Below, piece by piece: positions 52,091 through 63,323 of a stretch of DNA of 64,000 nucleotides (positions within the stretch are counted from its first letter, which is position 1; every line of letters starts with the position of its first letter). Under the pieces are notes generated by a model, which saw nothing but the letters and a program-made list of their open reading frames with translations, ran no database searches and was not told the DNA's origin. Source of the stretch: Oscarella lobularis (lineage: Eukaryota; Porifera; Homoscleromorpha; Homosclerophorida; Oscarellidae); the NCBI RefSeq assembly GCF_947507565.1, contig NC_089183.1, forward strand, positions 1,922,001-1,986,000. Direction: 5' to 3'. The position numbers were made by a program, and so were the translations under genes.

Positions 52091-52729
52091 ATGGCTCCAA
52101 GAAAGTTTCTCTCTGTCGAAACGAGAGCGGGTATCATTGCTCTTTGCAATGACGGCTATAATCAGTGCGAGATAAGCAGAAAGCTTGGCATTTCAAGACG
52201 TGCCGTTCAAAAAAATCTTGCGAAAATGAAGGAGCAAGGCTCAATTCGTGATCGAAATCGAAGTGGACGCCCTCGAAAAACAACCAAGGCTCAAGACAAA
52301 TACATGGTTTTATCGTCAAGACGAAATAAACGAAGGTTGGCAGCAGAACTTCGAATGACATGGAATCCGCAACGGTCGTGGCAGTGTCCAAGTGGACGGT
52401 AAAACGTCGTCTCCACGCAGCTGGTATACGAGGATGTGTGGCCGTCAAGAAACCCCTTCTCACTAAAAGACACAAAAAGGCGAGACAAAACTGGGCAAAA
52501 GAGCGAATTAACTGGACTCCAGAAGAGTGAAGGAAAGTTCTCTTTTCAGACGAATCCACGTTTAAAGTGTTCAGCAGCAGTCGTCAGCTCTACGTTCTTC
52601 GCAGGGTAAACGAGCGATATCTTCCGGAGTGCTTAGCGCCTACCGTGAAATTTGGGGGTGGAAAAGTGATGGTTTGGGAGTGCATGTCTGCATCAGGCGT
52701 GGGAACGCTTCACGTTGTTGAAAAACTGT
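52091..52729 (+). pseudogene. Tc1-type transposase, 3'-truncated
   Basis: The start is ATG 52091 (MAPRKFLSVETRAGIIALCN) with paired-like HTH motifs (CEISRKLGISRRAVQKNLAK, the NRSGRPRKT hook, and after a frame slip near 52360, SKWTVKRRLHAAGI). The first catalytic Asp is present in VLFSDESTFKVF, directly after a TGA (52528-52530) in place of the usual Trp. GGGKVMVWECMSASGVGTLH follows, then homology ends at 52729, so the second Asp and Glu are missing. This is a different lineage from the fragment at 6829. Confidence 0.85.
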
Positions 52730-53039
52730 GACGTCATCATCGTACATTCGCTTCCCATCTCGCTGCCAAAATAAATAAATGTCAACGCTTTACTTCTTTT
52801 CTTTCAAAGTCAAAAAAATTAAACAAGGCGAAGACCCTTTTTCATAAAGGATGATTTAAGTTCTACAAAAAAGCTGAAATATCAATCTATAACGAAAAAC
52901 AGTTTTGGCGGGAACGTCCACTTTTCATCACATCAACATGTTTTTAACTTGTTGTGCGTAGGCACTAGATACGTTCCGTCGGCCAGAACCGAGAGCACCG
53001 CTTGCGCGCAACGACTCAAAGTCAGAAGACACGAATATA
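52730..53039. other. Non-genic spacer
   Basis: AT-rich, then at 52995-53015 the dispersed motif CCGCTTGCGCGCAACGA also seen at 43043. No gene recognised. Confidence 0.5.
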
Positions 53040-53232
53040 CCGGTTAATTGAATGCATCCGGGCCAAAAAAGTTGCATCCCATTGAATTGGATATATCCTA
53101 GCCAAAAAGGATGCATCTAATATGAAATGGATGCATCCGGGCCAAAAAGGATGCACTCACAGTAAGTTTGATGCATCCTAGCCAAAAGGAATGCATGCAA
53201 TAAAAATTAGATGCATCCGGGCCCAAAAGGGA
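53040..53232. repeat. Stem-loop minisatellite (GATGCATCC...GGATGCATC)
   Basis: Four to five imperfect units, each of the form GATGCATCC, GGGCCAAAAA or TAGCCAAAAA, GGATGCATC, separated by variable AT-rich linkers. Each unit is an inverted repeat around a CCAAAA loop, so the array can form a series of hairpins. A reverse-complement unit occurs alone at about 13583-13612, and a partial one at 43120. Confidence 0.8.
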
Positions 53233-53489
53233 AGCAGGAAGCGTTTGAATTTCCACAGTCAGCTTCGGGTTGCGTATCCTTACAAGAATTAGTACTTGCT
53301 AAAAAATGTGAAAATTTTACTTTTTCGGGAACCCAAGTTCATACGACGTCGATCTTTCACAGTAAATTTCACGACTATTGCCATAATTGCTACAAAAAAA
53401 CATAAAAAAAAATTGAAACCAAGCCCAAGGCAAGTCAAACTTACCGTGGAACCGCAGTAATTGCATTGTTTCTTATAAAAAATCATTTA

Positions 53490-54490
53490 ATTAAAATCAG
53501 AATTTATACTTTTGCGTCTCACCGTTCGCGACGTCTCCTGCTGTAACTAGCACGCCTGTTTCGAATAAAAAAATGAGAAAAGATCTTTTGGGTCTTCCAA
53601 AATGGTTTTTACCAAAATCTTTTACTTCTCGATCGAAGTTATCCCAATCCTGCACATAGTGTTTTCTTGTCTGTTAATAAAGCTGTTTCTACATGTAGAA
53701 GACCACACTTCTTAAACATTTTGCGGAGGCTCTGCCGCTGGACCTCCTTTTCGATATCGCATGTGGCCCTAGTAACCCAAAATTTACTCCGCCGGGCCTG
53801 TCATTATCATGTTTTAAAAGCTCGCACTTCTTGCAGAAGCTCGTCAAGCTGGGGAGCCTGTACCGCCACTTCCACCTCTTCCTTCTCTTCGTCCTCTTCA
53901 GCTTCTATAGAGACGGCCACTTCGTGCACCTCAGTTTCTATAGAGATGGGGTTTGTTTGATTCAAAATCATGAAGTTACATAATTCTTCCACTTCACCCG
54001 AACAACGACCCAGGTCTCAGGATATTCGGCATCAAGAGAATCACAAATCTAAGACAATGTATCATATTTCCAACTTATGTTTATAAACTTACACATTTCT
54101 ACCTCGCTCAGTTCTCTCTCTGCAACATGAAGTATGTTGTCCTTGGGGTGCGAGCGTATTCGCTTCATTTTTCGAGAATAGAAAAGGTCTTCAATCTTTC
54201 TGATCATTTTCTCCGGTGTCATGCGGTTAGATACAAGATCCGAGAAGAAACCCATCCGGCTCTCGAAAATATCCCCCAGGACGTGAATTGCCTCTTCTGT
54301 GTCTAAAATTCCACTTGTAAGTGTCAAATAATTCAAAAGCTTTTCATGTAAGACTCTAAAACCTTCATGAGCGCCGGTATCATTGTCTAGAGAACGCGCC
54401 GCTCCGGCGGCATCGTCATTCCATTTTCGCTCGATCGATGTTAACTCCTTTCGGATCCGCCTCCATTCGATCGCGTTGACAGTCGAGACA
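53490..54490 (-). CDS. Gene family A, copy 3 (possibly full gene)
   Basis: Minus-strand order: a long exon (about 54490-54095) reading VSTVNAIEWRRIRKELTSIE, YLTLTSGILDTEEAIHVLGD and VSNRMTPEKMIRKIEDLFYS; a second (about 54000-53807) with an acidic segment (AVSIEAEEDEEKEEVEVAVQ); then HYVQDWDNFDREVKDFG (about 53655-53607), an intron (TTTTG|GTAAAAACC to TCGAAACAG), and GVLVTAGDVANGETQK (53556-53509). The last two exons are the family A signature shared with 9711-10140. Whether the first two exons belong to the same gene is uncertain, because they were not seen with copies 1 and 2. I recognise no known family. Confidence 0.45.
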
Positions 54491-55074
54491 ACGAAAAAAA
54501 TATGGTTTCAACTGAGATAACTAAAAAGAACACACTCGGGAATGAAGCTCACATGATTATGGTTGAAAAAGAGATAATAGATAATTATTAATGTAAAATC
54601 AAATTAAAAAATCATTATATATAAACACAAATTACATATAATTTAAATACTTTGTTAGATCGTGTAGGCCTCTACTTTCATAAATGTCACCTTTCTCATT
54701 TGACACGCTCTCAGGAGCCCCGTTGCCTAAACAGGTCCAATGTTTCTCTACTTTCAGTTACTAATGCTTATGTCAAATAATAACTTCGCTCTGAGGGCTC
54801 CCCATTTGCTTCAATAGCAGTGCATTTCTGATTCATGCGTACGCCTTGAGTGCCACTACTTGACCTTAAATTAGGGTAATATAAATACTTTAAAAGATCG
54901 AATGTTCTATACTTCCCTTACTAATACCAATATCAAATATTAGGCTCGCTCTCAGGGCCTCCATTATCTTTAATAGCTGTGCATTACTAAATCTAGAAAT
55001 TTTACCCGGCTTGGCCGGGGTGGTTTTATTTTTGATTCGACAAGAGGGGACAGATGCGCGATCCTTTTTATTAA
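54491..55074. other. AT-rich spacer with a repeated pair and hairpin
   Basis: 54650-54760 and 54890-54960 look like diverged copies of each other (ctactttc...ttactaatgcttatgtcaaataataa against atacttccc...tactaataccaatatcaaatat, both followed by CTCAGGGC-type sequence). At 55001-55020 TTTACCCGGCTTGGCCGGGG is a hairpin resembling the one at 39083-39104. Confidence 0.4.
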
Positions 55075-57179
55075 TTAACAAACGTTCCTTAATGCATAAT
55101 TGACATTTTTAAACATACTTTCGAAATAACGGAGGAAAAAGTGAATCGTACTTTTAACGACGGACAGAAACGGATGGAGCAAATAGAACGCAAAGAAAGA
55201 GCTCAAAACAATGGGAAAGAACGGAATAGGCATAGTCAAACCTTTTTTGCCGAAGCAGCCTGCCGCTTCGAAGGCTTGTTCTTCGTAGCGGCAGAAGCGA
55301 CGGCAGAGGACGTTTCTTTTTCCCTTTCGTTGTCCGAGAAGTCGAGAGCACGAAGCGAAGGCGGTCTTATAGTGGTCGGCTGCTGCTGAGGACGCTAAGG
55401 ACGCTAAGGACGCGGCGGCAGCGCAGAAGGTCCTTGGGTGGCGGCGCTTGCAAATAACTTTCTCAGCGTTGAAGATGTCGTCCTCTTCGATCGAGCAAAC
55501 GGGACTCCCGGGAGGAGTTACCGATGAAGTAAAGAGCGGCAGAATTGGCACGAAGTTCAACGCGGGAATCGCCGTCGTTATAGAGAGTTAGAAGCACCGT
55601 TGCCTCACCAGGGCAATCTGCAATGCGCGCTATGGTGCCGCAATTGGCGCAGCGACCGTAGGGGCAAGGAGATTCGACGGGAGTTGCTTTGCCTCGCGTG
55701 CAGCGGCAGCCGGTGTGATGAGATTCGAATTTGGCGATTCAGAGAACGGAGACGTTTGTGAGGAATGTGGGTTGTGGGGATAAGACCAGATCCAAAACGG
55801 TGACGTCTTCAACGTTGTCGACGGGGATGACTGGCCTTCCGTTCAATGGCATTGGCTTTGGTTTGGTCGCTGACGCCGGCAATACAAACTCGAGAAGAGC
55901 TGGGGTCGAAGGAAACCTGGGGTGAAGCGAGATCGACGACTTTGGCATAGATTTCGACCATTTGGCCTAGAATCTGATGTGCAACTTTGTAAAGTTTAAT
56001 GCGTCGCGGTTCGGCGGGATTGCTTCGAGATAGCTGGCGTCAAGAATTTTTTGGGAATTCATTGGCGTTTTTTCGATGGTGAAGACGACCTCCACAGAAT
56101 TGCTTTATGACGTCTTTGAATCAGGACGTTTCGAAAGAAGAGGAGGGCATCAGCGCGCGTAGTTTTGGAAAAGGGTGTGCTTGTTCGCCGAAAAGAAGAC
56201 AAATCTGATACGCTCCGATGCGTCCGCGAACTCTCCGTCAAACCAGCGGCAAATGCGCTTTTTCTTGACCTTCGAACAAAATATCGATTTCGCGTTGAAG
56301 TAGCCGCGGTACTCTAGAAAAAGTTACTGGCTATTAAAAGGTGCGATCGAGTCGGCGTACTGATCGTAGAGTAATTTACGTGCGCAATATGGTCGAAGGT
56401 CACCGACTCCTTCTCTTGAAGTCCGACGTTCGGTAAATTGTGCGTCGCTGAAATTGGCTTATCTTCAGAGAAAGAATCGAGTAGAAATAGAGCGAAAGAG
56501 GTAAGGAGAGCGATAAAGGATGGAGGATAAACAAAAGTGGAAGCGTAGGATCCAGTCTTAGATTGATTTGTATTTGTACGTGGTGATTGGAGAGCGAATA
56601 ATAATTACCATAGGCAAAAAACACAGAAGAAAAAGGCCGTACAGATATCGATTGAGAAGTGTAAACAAAGGAGGAATGGAAGGGGTTGAAGCGCGGTAGG
56701 GAGTCGTTATGAGAAAAGGTCTTAGACGGCGTGGTTTACGTGCGAATATGAGTTTGTTTCAGTGAAGAATCGTCGAAAGACGTTTGGGGCGGAAGAGCAG
56801 AGTCGGAGAGGGTCGTTTTTATGCGATTTGCGAGACCTGGCGTGAACATTAGGTCATGCATGCCTGAGTGGTAGTTCAAGTGTGATTGCGTGTCACGTGT
56901 TTGATTACCAATATTGGCCGGAGACATTGAAATAGTCGGTTGCGCTTCAATTTTTCCGCAAAAACGAAATAAATGATCTATCTGAAAATCTCTTAGAAAC
57001 GGTTTAGCGAGGATTAAGACGATTTATCGAGGTTAGATTCGGAAATAGCGAAGTAACTATTTGCGTTCGTGCGATAAAAATATTAACTAATATAAATGGG
57101 GTCGACTATACAGCGTTACGGATATGCACTGTACGTCGAAGTAGGGAGGTACATATAGAGCACCTAACGGTACCCCACG
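55075..57179. other. Unresolved stretch, possible old LINE or gene remains
   Basis: A long minus-strand frame at 55075-55560 (SPVCSIEEDDIFNAEKVICK) and exon-like minus-strand text at about 56010-55800 (RRIKLYKVAHQILGQMVEIY, VSFDPSSSRVCIAGVSDQTK) look coding but match no family I know. CpG content is higher than in the flanks. From 56300 to 57100 I see nothing definite. Confidence 0.3.
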
Positions 57180-57620
57180 CAACATTCGCCAATAATTTCG
57201 GCTGCTTTTTGAAGGCTGGAATCCAAGGTGAGCAAAAACAAAAACGGTCCAAAAGGGTGGCCCTGCTGGACGCCCTCTGCCGACGAGATTCGACGAACAC
57301 CTCTAAGCATAACCACAGGAGGGACACAGATTTGACGTAACATAATTTCACAAAGACGCGAAGCGACGGAAAGTGTTTTTGCGACAAGGTTCAGAAACGT
57401 CTGGTGGGACCCGAGTGTAAGGCATTTTTGGCTTCGGTCTTTAAGATGATCCAGTCAGGATGCTGTGACGCCGCGAGCTGAAGGAGGAGGACCAGCTGTT
57501 CGGTGCCGCCAGGAGTTGCGTCGCCGTATTGATAAGGTGCGAAGAATCCGGCCATCCTCTTTCCAGAGCCGTGAGATTGAATCCGGTAGTAAAGGCGCGC
57601 GCCGAAATTTTTCGCTAGCC
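57180..57620 (-). pseudogene. Reverse transcriptase fragment of an R2-like LINE (copy C)
   Basis: Minus-strand frames, with several slips, read FAPYQYGDATPGGTEQLVLL, HPDWIILKTEAKNALHS and ISSAEGVQQGHPFGPFLFLL, equivalent to FSPIQHGVSTACGSELL, ADWVVLKTDVKNAFNSISR and EGVHQGDPLGPVLFA of the element at 59865-63287. Only RT motifs around blocks 2 to 4 remain. The fragment stops where the hAT element begins, suggesting that the hAT inserted into or beside it. Confidence 0.7.
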
Positions 57621-57709
57621 ACGTTCTAAAATTTCATTTTTGCAACAGTATGTAAAAATCGTTTTGCAAGATCTTTTAATTAAAAACAAAATAACCAAAT
57701 TACTTCTGC

Positions 57710-59795
57710 AGGTCACTAGGCATAAACTTTCCAAATGTGCTTTGTCTATACTCATTCTTCAAAACGAATTCGTTGGCAATTTTAATCAAGTCTATTTCGT
57801 CCGTGAGCTGGTTATAAATTTGCAAAATCATGAGGTGATTGAGCCTTTCTGAGTCATCATTGAGCGAAGGTAAGTTGTTATTCTGCGCAACGTGCTGAAA
57901 GATCTCTCGCTTGCTGCATTCGTTGAAGGCATAACAAGAAGTAGCTTGAACATTGTGCAGACTTTCCGACAGCAATTCTCGCTGAGCTTTGGTTGAACTT
58001 CCTAAATATTCATAACATCGCACAACCGAGCTTTCGCAGCAGAAGATGGAAAATTAGTTTATAGGATTTGAAGCTTCTGGTGCAGTCGTTGAGGATGCAA
58101 ATCGGACTTGTAGAATTAGGTTAGAAATTCAAACTGAGCTTCAAAATTTTCGCTATTTGCTGCTTTGGGCAGAAGATCTTCAGCATTTCGGTAAATTCGG
58201 TACCCTAGTTGATTAAACCTTTCGGTTATGGAAGTAGTAATGAGGTCCATAGCCTCAAAGTAGAGTCGTTTGTAGTGTTCTTCTACAGTTGTTCGAAAGT
58301 AACACTGACTCTGCACATTGCCAATTTCAAACCGTTTTGGGACTTTTCGGCGACGTCGCAAACAAGGTTCACCGACTTCTAATGTTTCAGCCGAAGTGAT
58401 CACTTTTTTCCAAAAACAGCTAAAGTTCTCATCAGTTCTCAACGACTGAAGGGTTCTATTTGTCATAGTAGCGACCTCTTGACCTTCTGCTGCAGATATA
58501 TCCGCTTTTTGCAGAGTACGGCTTAATTAAATGATCGCTGTGTCGCAGGATTAGCTCTCCCAAAGAAACTCCAAAATAGTAGTCGAACTCCTTCATTTGG
58601 GCTGCGTCACCTATAATGCGTGCCCTCATTTCTGTATCTTTAACAGTGTCCATTGATTCAATCCAAAGTTCGTAAAGAACGTGATAGATTTGCAAAATGC
58701 TATGCAAAGCGTGAGCTCGAACGGTCGATCGAGTAGGGCACAGCATTCTTATTCCTGGTGTGGCTCGGTGCTGTCTCTGTCTTTAATCGTTCAAAACACG
58801 CATCACGTCGCGGAGATTTCTTTATAAGCTTTGTTATTTCGCGAGTGGTTTCAAGAGCATCCTTCATCAATTTGAAATTCTTGACAGCATCTCCACGTGC
58901 TAAGTTTAGGGCATGCCCGTAACAATGCGTATGTATCGCTCTGGGTTCTTCGTCTAACAGCTGCTTCGCTACTCCAGATTTTAGGCCAGCCATAGTTGCT
59001 GCGCCGTCATAGCACTGTCCTTTCTCAATGAAAGGTTTAGCCTTTGAAGGACATCCTTCATGACTAAAATTAGTGTCTTCGCGTCTATGGCTGTGGCTTC
59101 CACGACGTAAAGGCCTATAAAGTCTTCGCGCACTTCAAAATTTTCTGTAACCCAGCGAATACACAAGACAACTTGCTCGCGGTTTGACTTGTCTGTAGTC
59201 TCATCAGCCATAATTGTGTAGAAAGGAGCGTCGCAAATAGATGCTGCAACCTTACGAAGGATTTCGAGAGCCATTACTTGAATAATGTCATTTTGCATTT
59301 CACCGGACGTGTACTTATCAGTTTCTTTTATCCAGTCAAATACTCTAGGGTCGTCTTCTCCACGGAGCTTTAGCAACTGCGTAAAATTTGAGTCACTTTC
59401 ATCTCCGTCACCGCGGAGAGGCAAACCTTGCCTAGCCAAAAATCTCAAGTTTGACAAAAGCTTAAGGAAACATTGGCGTCGAACGAGTTTCTCTTTCGCA
59501 TGCTGTGTGGATAGGCTTTCCCCAATATCGCGAGTCGTAGCAGGCATGGTTTTAAGCACAGGAGCTCTCTTCATGTGCACCAAACCAGACTGAAGCTTCT
59601 TTCCAATTGCAAAAGCCTGTGGAAATATAGGTATCCTCGAGGCTAGAGGCCGTGTGCAGCTTTTTTTCCTTGTAGGCTTAGACACACGTAAAGCAGAAAG
59701 CCCGATCGCTCTCTTCGTCGTAATGAATCCACTTCCATCGCGCAAACCACTGCGAGCGGAACGACCTTCTTAAGACGGTCTTCTTCCCATACTCC
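57710..59795 (-). pseudogene. hAT transposase with TTF zinc finger and DUF4371 domain
   Basis: Nearly the whole transposase is readable across at least five frame slips. The TTF-type finger is at 59790-59570 (FARWKWIHYDEESDRAFCFT, ISTGFCNWKEASVWFGAHEE). DUF4371 is at 59500-59050 (NLRFLARQGLPLRGDGDESD, DAPFYTIMADETTDKSNREQ, VTENFEVREDFIGLYVVEA) with the Asp of MADET. Next is GQCYDGAATMAGLKSGVAKQ then HTHCYGHALNLA (about 59015-58880), CPTRSTVRA and FDYYFGVSLGELILRHSDHL (58740-58520), LQSLRTDENFSCFWKKVITS (58450-) and the end SERLNHLMILQIYNQLTDEI, KNEYRQSTFGKF (57880-57720). Part of the dimerisation block before SERLNHLM is mutated. No TIRs identified. Confidence 0.8.
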
Positions 59796-59864
59796 CGAGG
59801 CGAAGCGACAGGATAACGGAGATAGAACAGATGAGAAAGGATTCCCTTTATCCGGGAAATCAGA

Positions 59865-62800
59865 GAGAGAGAGATTTATTAGAAGGACTCAGAGCATGGT
59901 ATGCGCGAGGACTATAAAGTCAACAACAGTAAAAGTAGCTAAACATACGCGATCAAATTAGCGGACGTGAGCCTGGCGCTCACGATCCGAAACAAGGTCG
60001 GGACAATTTGTGGGTAATGACATTAGAGTTACAATATTGAATAAGGACTGACAGACGGCGACGCCAATAGCGGAGAAAAATATTCTTCTGCGCTCGCCCC
60101 TCAGCCCGTTCGACGACACGACCCAGAGACTGAAGGAAATCCAGGGCCGACTGGCCCCAACGACCAAAGTGCTCGGCCACGATTGGGATGAACTTGGCAG
60201 TCGAACCGGCGGATCTTTGGCATGTGCGATATTTGGAGATCTTCTCGCGAAAAAAGGCGGCTGCTCCATCTTCGACAGCCGAGCGGCGCGATGCTTCCGA
60301 GCTCCACGGGTGAGCGAGGGAAATGTCAAGATCGAAGCACTCCCCGGTACCGGAGCCAAAAGCGACGATGTCCGGACGGTTGTCATTGTTGACATATTCA
60401 TATCTCGGCTCCACTTTGCAGACAAGGCCCGCATCACCGACGCAGTCGGCCCACCCTGAAACAACGCAGTTGTGAGCCCAAACTGGACCTCCCCCGAACT
60501 TGCAAGTGAGCAAGTGATAGCCCCTCCGGTCGATGTTTGCATTGCATTCGCAAGTGGAGACGCCCGCAGCAAAGGGAAGAGGATCACCCAACCTCAAAGA
60601 TGCCGCTAAGCGAAAATCGCAAGGTTTCAGTGCGAGCATCCATGAGGTGGGCAAAGCCTCCAACCAACGGCCAGCGAGTTTCCCTTGGCAGGAGCGAAGA
60701 CGAGAGAGGTCGTGGTTGTCCAGCGCTAACGAAAAAACCGCTTTCATGCGAACTTCATCTACTTCGGACTTGAGGCGGTGTTGAAGCTTGTCCTCCGGTG
60801 ATGGTAGATCGCTGATACATTGAATCGGCGAATCCGAAGCTGAAGAACCCAAAAGCTTCCGGTAGCTGGACAACGCGCATTGTAGGGCGATCGAGACATA
60901 CGACCCTGGCAGCAAGATAGCGTCCGTTTGTAACATGGAGAACCGATTCGGAAGTGATTGCAAGGTATGGCTCCAGCCAGCCAGAAAGGAGGCATCTACG
61001 ACAGACGATAGTAATGGGACACCAAACCCCCAAACGGATGGGAAGGGTCGCCTGTTGCCATTGAGCGAGCGAAAGATGGTTGAGGATGAGGGACGACATG
61101 AAGGTCGATTTCGTCATATCATCATGCAGTGATGCAGCTCGAGAGAGCAACTCCGATGGAATGGTTCTACCGAGATGGTTCAAATTCGTTGCATGACAAT
61201 GCCGCAGAAGGAACAACGCGCATTGAGGGTCTTCCAAAGCCGAAATCTTGTCGCAAAGCTCTTTCCCTTTTGAAGCCAATTTCAAACAACTGTTAGAGAC
61301 GAAGTCGTCCGAACCAATTGGCGATCCCAAAATTATCGTGCCGTCGGAGCGACAAGGCAGCTGTTGCGATTCCGATGTAAACGTCGTCTTGCGCTAGAAG
61401 ATTTCGCACTTGTGATCGGCTACGATAAGGTGAAGGTCGGCAAATAAGGACTTTAGCTGATCAAACGCTTTCAAAGATGACGATTCAGGACCGATGATGA
61501 AAACATCGTCGAGATATGCCAGGACAACGACGTCGGGATGGCTCTCCTGGAGACGTGAGATTGAGTCGTGTATTCCGACGGCAAACAAGACAGGCCCCAA
61601 CGGGTCACCCTGATGAACGCCTTCCTCAGATGAAAGAACAATCGGACCAGAATCCGAAGCGAAAACCAGAGATCCGCGGTGACCATACATTTGCTGGAAA
61701 TGCGGAAATATAGATGGAAAGTGTGACGCCAGGCGATCCGCAACAGCACGGCGACTGATCGAGTTAAAAGCATTCTTGACGTCAGTTTTCAAGACGACCC
61801 AATCGGCGTTCTGGTCAAGAAGAAGCTGAATGTGAGGAATTAAAAGCTCCGATCCGCAGGCCGTTGAAACCCCGTGTTGAATAGGCGAAAAGTAATCGGA
61901 GAAGTGATCTCTCATTCTGAGGCAGATTGCTTTTGCAGCGACACGGCGGAATGCCTCTCAAACAGCTATTGGACGCACGTCACCATTGCTCTTAGGGAGA
62001 GCAATGAGGCGCGACGCCGACAAAGCCCGGGAGGCAAATTCCGGAAATCGACCAGCAGCAATGAGCGAGAGAACCTCGATAAGGAGATTTCCCGTGACCA
62101 CACCCGAAAGTAACATTTTCAGATGCTCGAAACGCCACCCGGGACAACCCGCACTTGAACCACGAGGAGACCGTTGGAGCGCATTCACGATGATATCACG
62201 AGGCAGCTCGACGGAATCGAAAGAAGCCGAGTCAAAATTCTCAAATTCGCCATCAGAGGAATAGCTCAGGGGGTGCTTTGATCTTAGGCGCTGAATTGTA
62301 TCTTCATTTGCATATGCGATACCACAACTTGTCAAAGCGCGGGCAGCGCGAGACAGTTCGCCACAACGGCAGAGACGAAGGGCAGCCTTTCTCCTGAGCT
62401 GATCGTCGGGACAGCGGCGAGGTCTTTTCGGGCTGGTGTAATAAATCAACTCTCCCCAGCGATACGACACGAAATCGTTGTACGCCTGACGGACGGATGA
62501 ACGGCAAGAGCGTCGAGAAAGAATCATCCGCGGCAGCAGAAGCAAAAGTTTCCATGCGTTCTCGTCAGACGGGTCGACAGAGATCTTTTTTAGCGGAATC
62601 TCGGCGCAATCGCGATAAACAGCTTGAAACCTTGACGGTATATCTTGGACTGTTGCAGCTACGGGGAGTCCCAAAATATCGTCAAGAGAAAGCGTAGACA
62701 CAAAATGCCAAGCCTGATCTTGCGGTGAAAGCGGCGAGATGATGGATGGGACTGGCGGGGTGAGCTGGGGATTATGGTGGGAGTTGTCATCGGTAATTTG

Positions 62801-63287
62801 CTGCGAAGTGGGCGTGGCAATATCTTGCGAGGCGTGGGTAACACCAGGCGATGGTATGACGAAATCCACGGCAGCGACAGCCCCCACGGCCGCACTCGCA
62901 CACGACGGACGCGTAGCATAACATTTCGGAGTGTGGGAAATCAGACGGCTGTACCAAGGTAAGCATTTGGGACACTGAGAAAGACGAAATCGCTCAATCC
63001 AAGAGCGAGGCCAATCCTCTGCCCGGTGAACCTTCCGAAAGTGATCGAATAATCTCCCCGAGTTGCCTTTAAAGCCGCAGCCAGCAGCGAAGCACAAAAT
63101 ATCGTTTCCCGACTGACCCGACATGAGAAAACCTATCCTCCACCGAAGTGCGCCGCGAAAACGGCGCAGGCGGCGAGCAGACGAGAGTATGACACTTCCA
63201 GCAACGAAGCCGGACACGCCGAGAACGATTTTTCCTTGAGAAACGGCTCTTTTCACGGAGAGAAATTTGAACCAACCGTTATATCCG
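59865..63287 (-). mobile_element. R2-like non-LTR retrotransposon (copy A)
   Basis: A 3.4-kb unit on the minus strand lies between two (GA)n tracts. Its 5' end is at the (GA)n of 63288-63323, and its 3' end reads AATAAATCTCTCTCTCTCTG on the minus strand (59862-59881). The single ORF has N-terminal zinc fingers, a central RT and a C-terminal CCHC plus PD-(X14)-D segment, the plan of R2/NeSL/CRE-type LINEs with a restriction-enzyme-like endonuclease; no AP endonuclease is present. There is no poly(A) tail. Confidence 0.8.
59980..63124 (-). pseudogene. LINE copy A polyprotein: zinc fingers, RT, REL endonuclease
   Basis: The likely start is ATG at 63124 (MSGQSGNDILCFAAGCGFKG). Fingers: C-x4-C-x11-H-x4-H in LCFAAGCGFKGNSGRLFDHF..KVH, and CPKCLPWYSRLISHTPKC. 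A 250-residue linker leads to RT: SAGCPGWRFEHLKMLLSG, RLIALPKSNGDVRPIAV, VVLKTDVKNAFNSISRRA, EGVHQGDPLGPVLFAVGI and the active site VLAYLDDVFII (about 61520-61495). The C-terminal part has STCECNANIDRRGYHLLTCK (zinc-binding) and NRPDIVAFGSGTGECFDLDI (PD-x14-D), then SLAHPW. Breaks: TGA 61958-61960, TAG 61394-61396, and a frame slip near 60900. Apart from these the ORF is long and conserved, so decay is recent. Confidence 0.85.
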
Positions 63288-63323
63288 GGAGAGAGAGAGA
63301 GAGAGAGAGAGAAGAGAGAGAGA
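63288..63323. repeat. (GA)n microsatellite between two LINE copies
   Basis: Almost pure GA repeat with one AAG interruption. It lies exactly between the 3' end of LINE copy B (ending AATAAATCTC on the minus strand) and the 5' end of copy A (starting CCCGGATATAACGG). A similar GA tract is at 59862-59874 at the 3' end of copy A. Confidence 0.9.

Noticed and set aside
55075-55560. Calling the 161-residue minus-strand ORF a gene
   Set aside because: It has no recognisable family, and its composition and the antisense ORF at 55141-55389 make chance likely; kept only as a note in the unresolved stretch.
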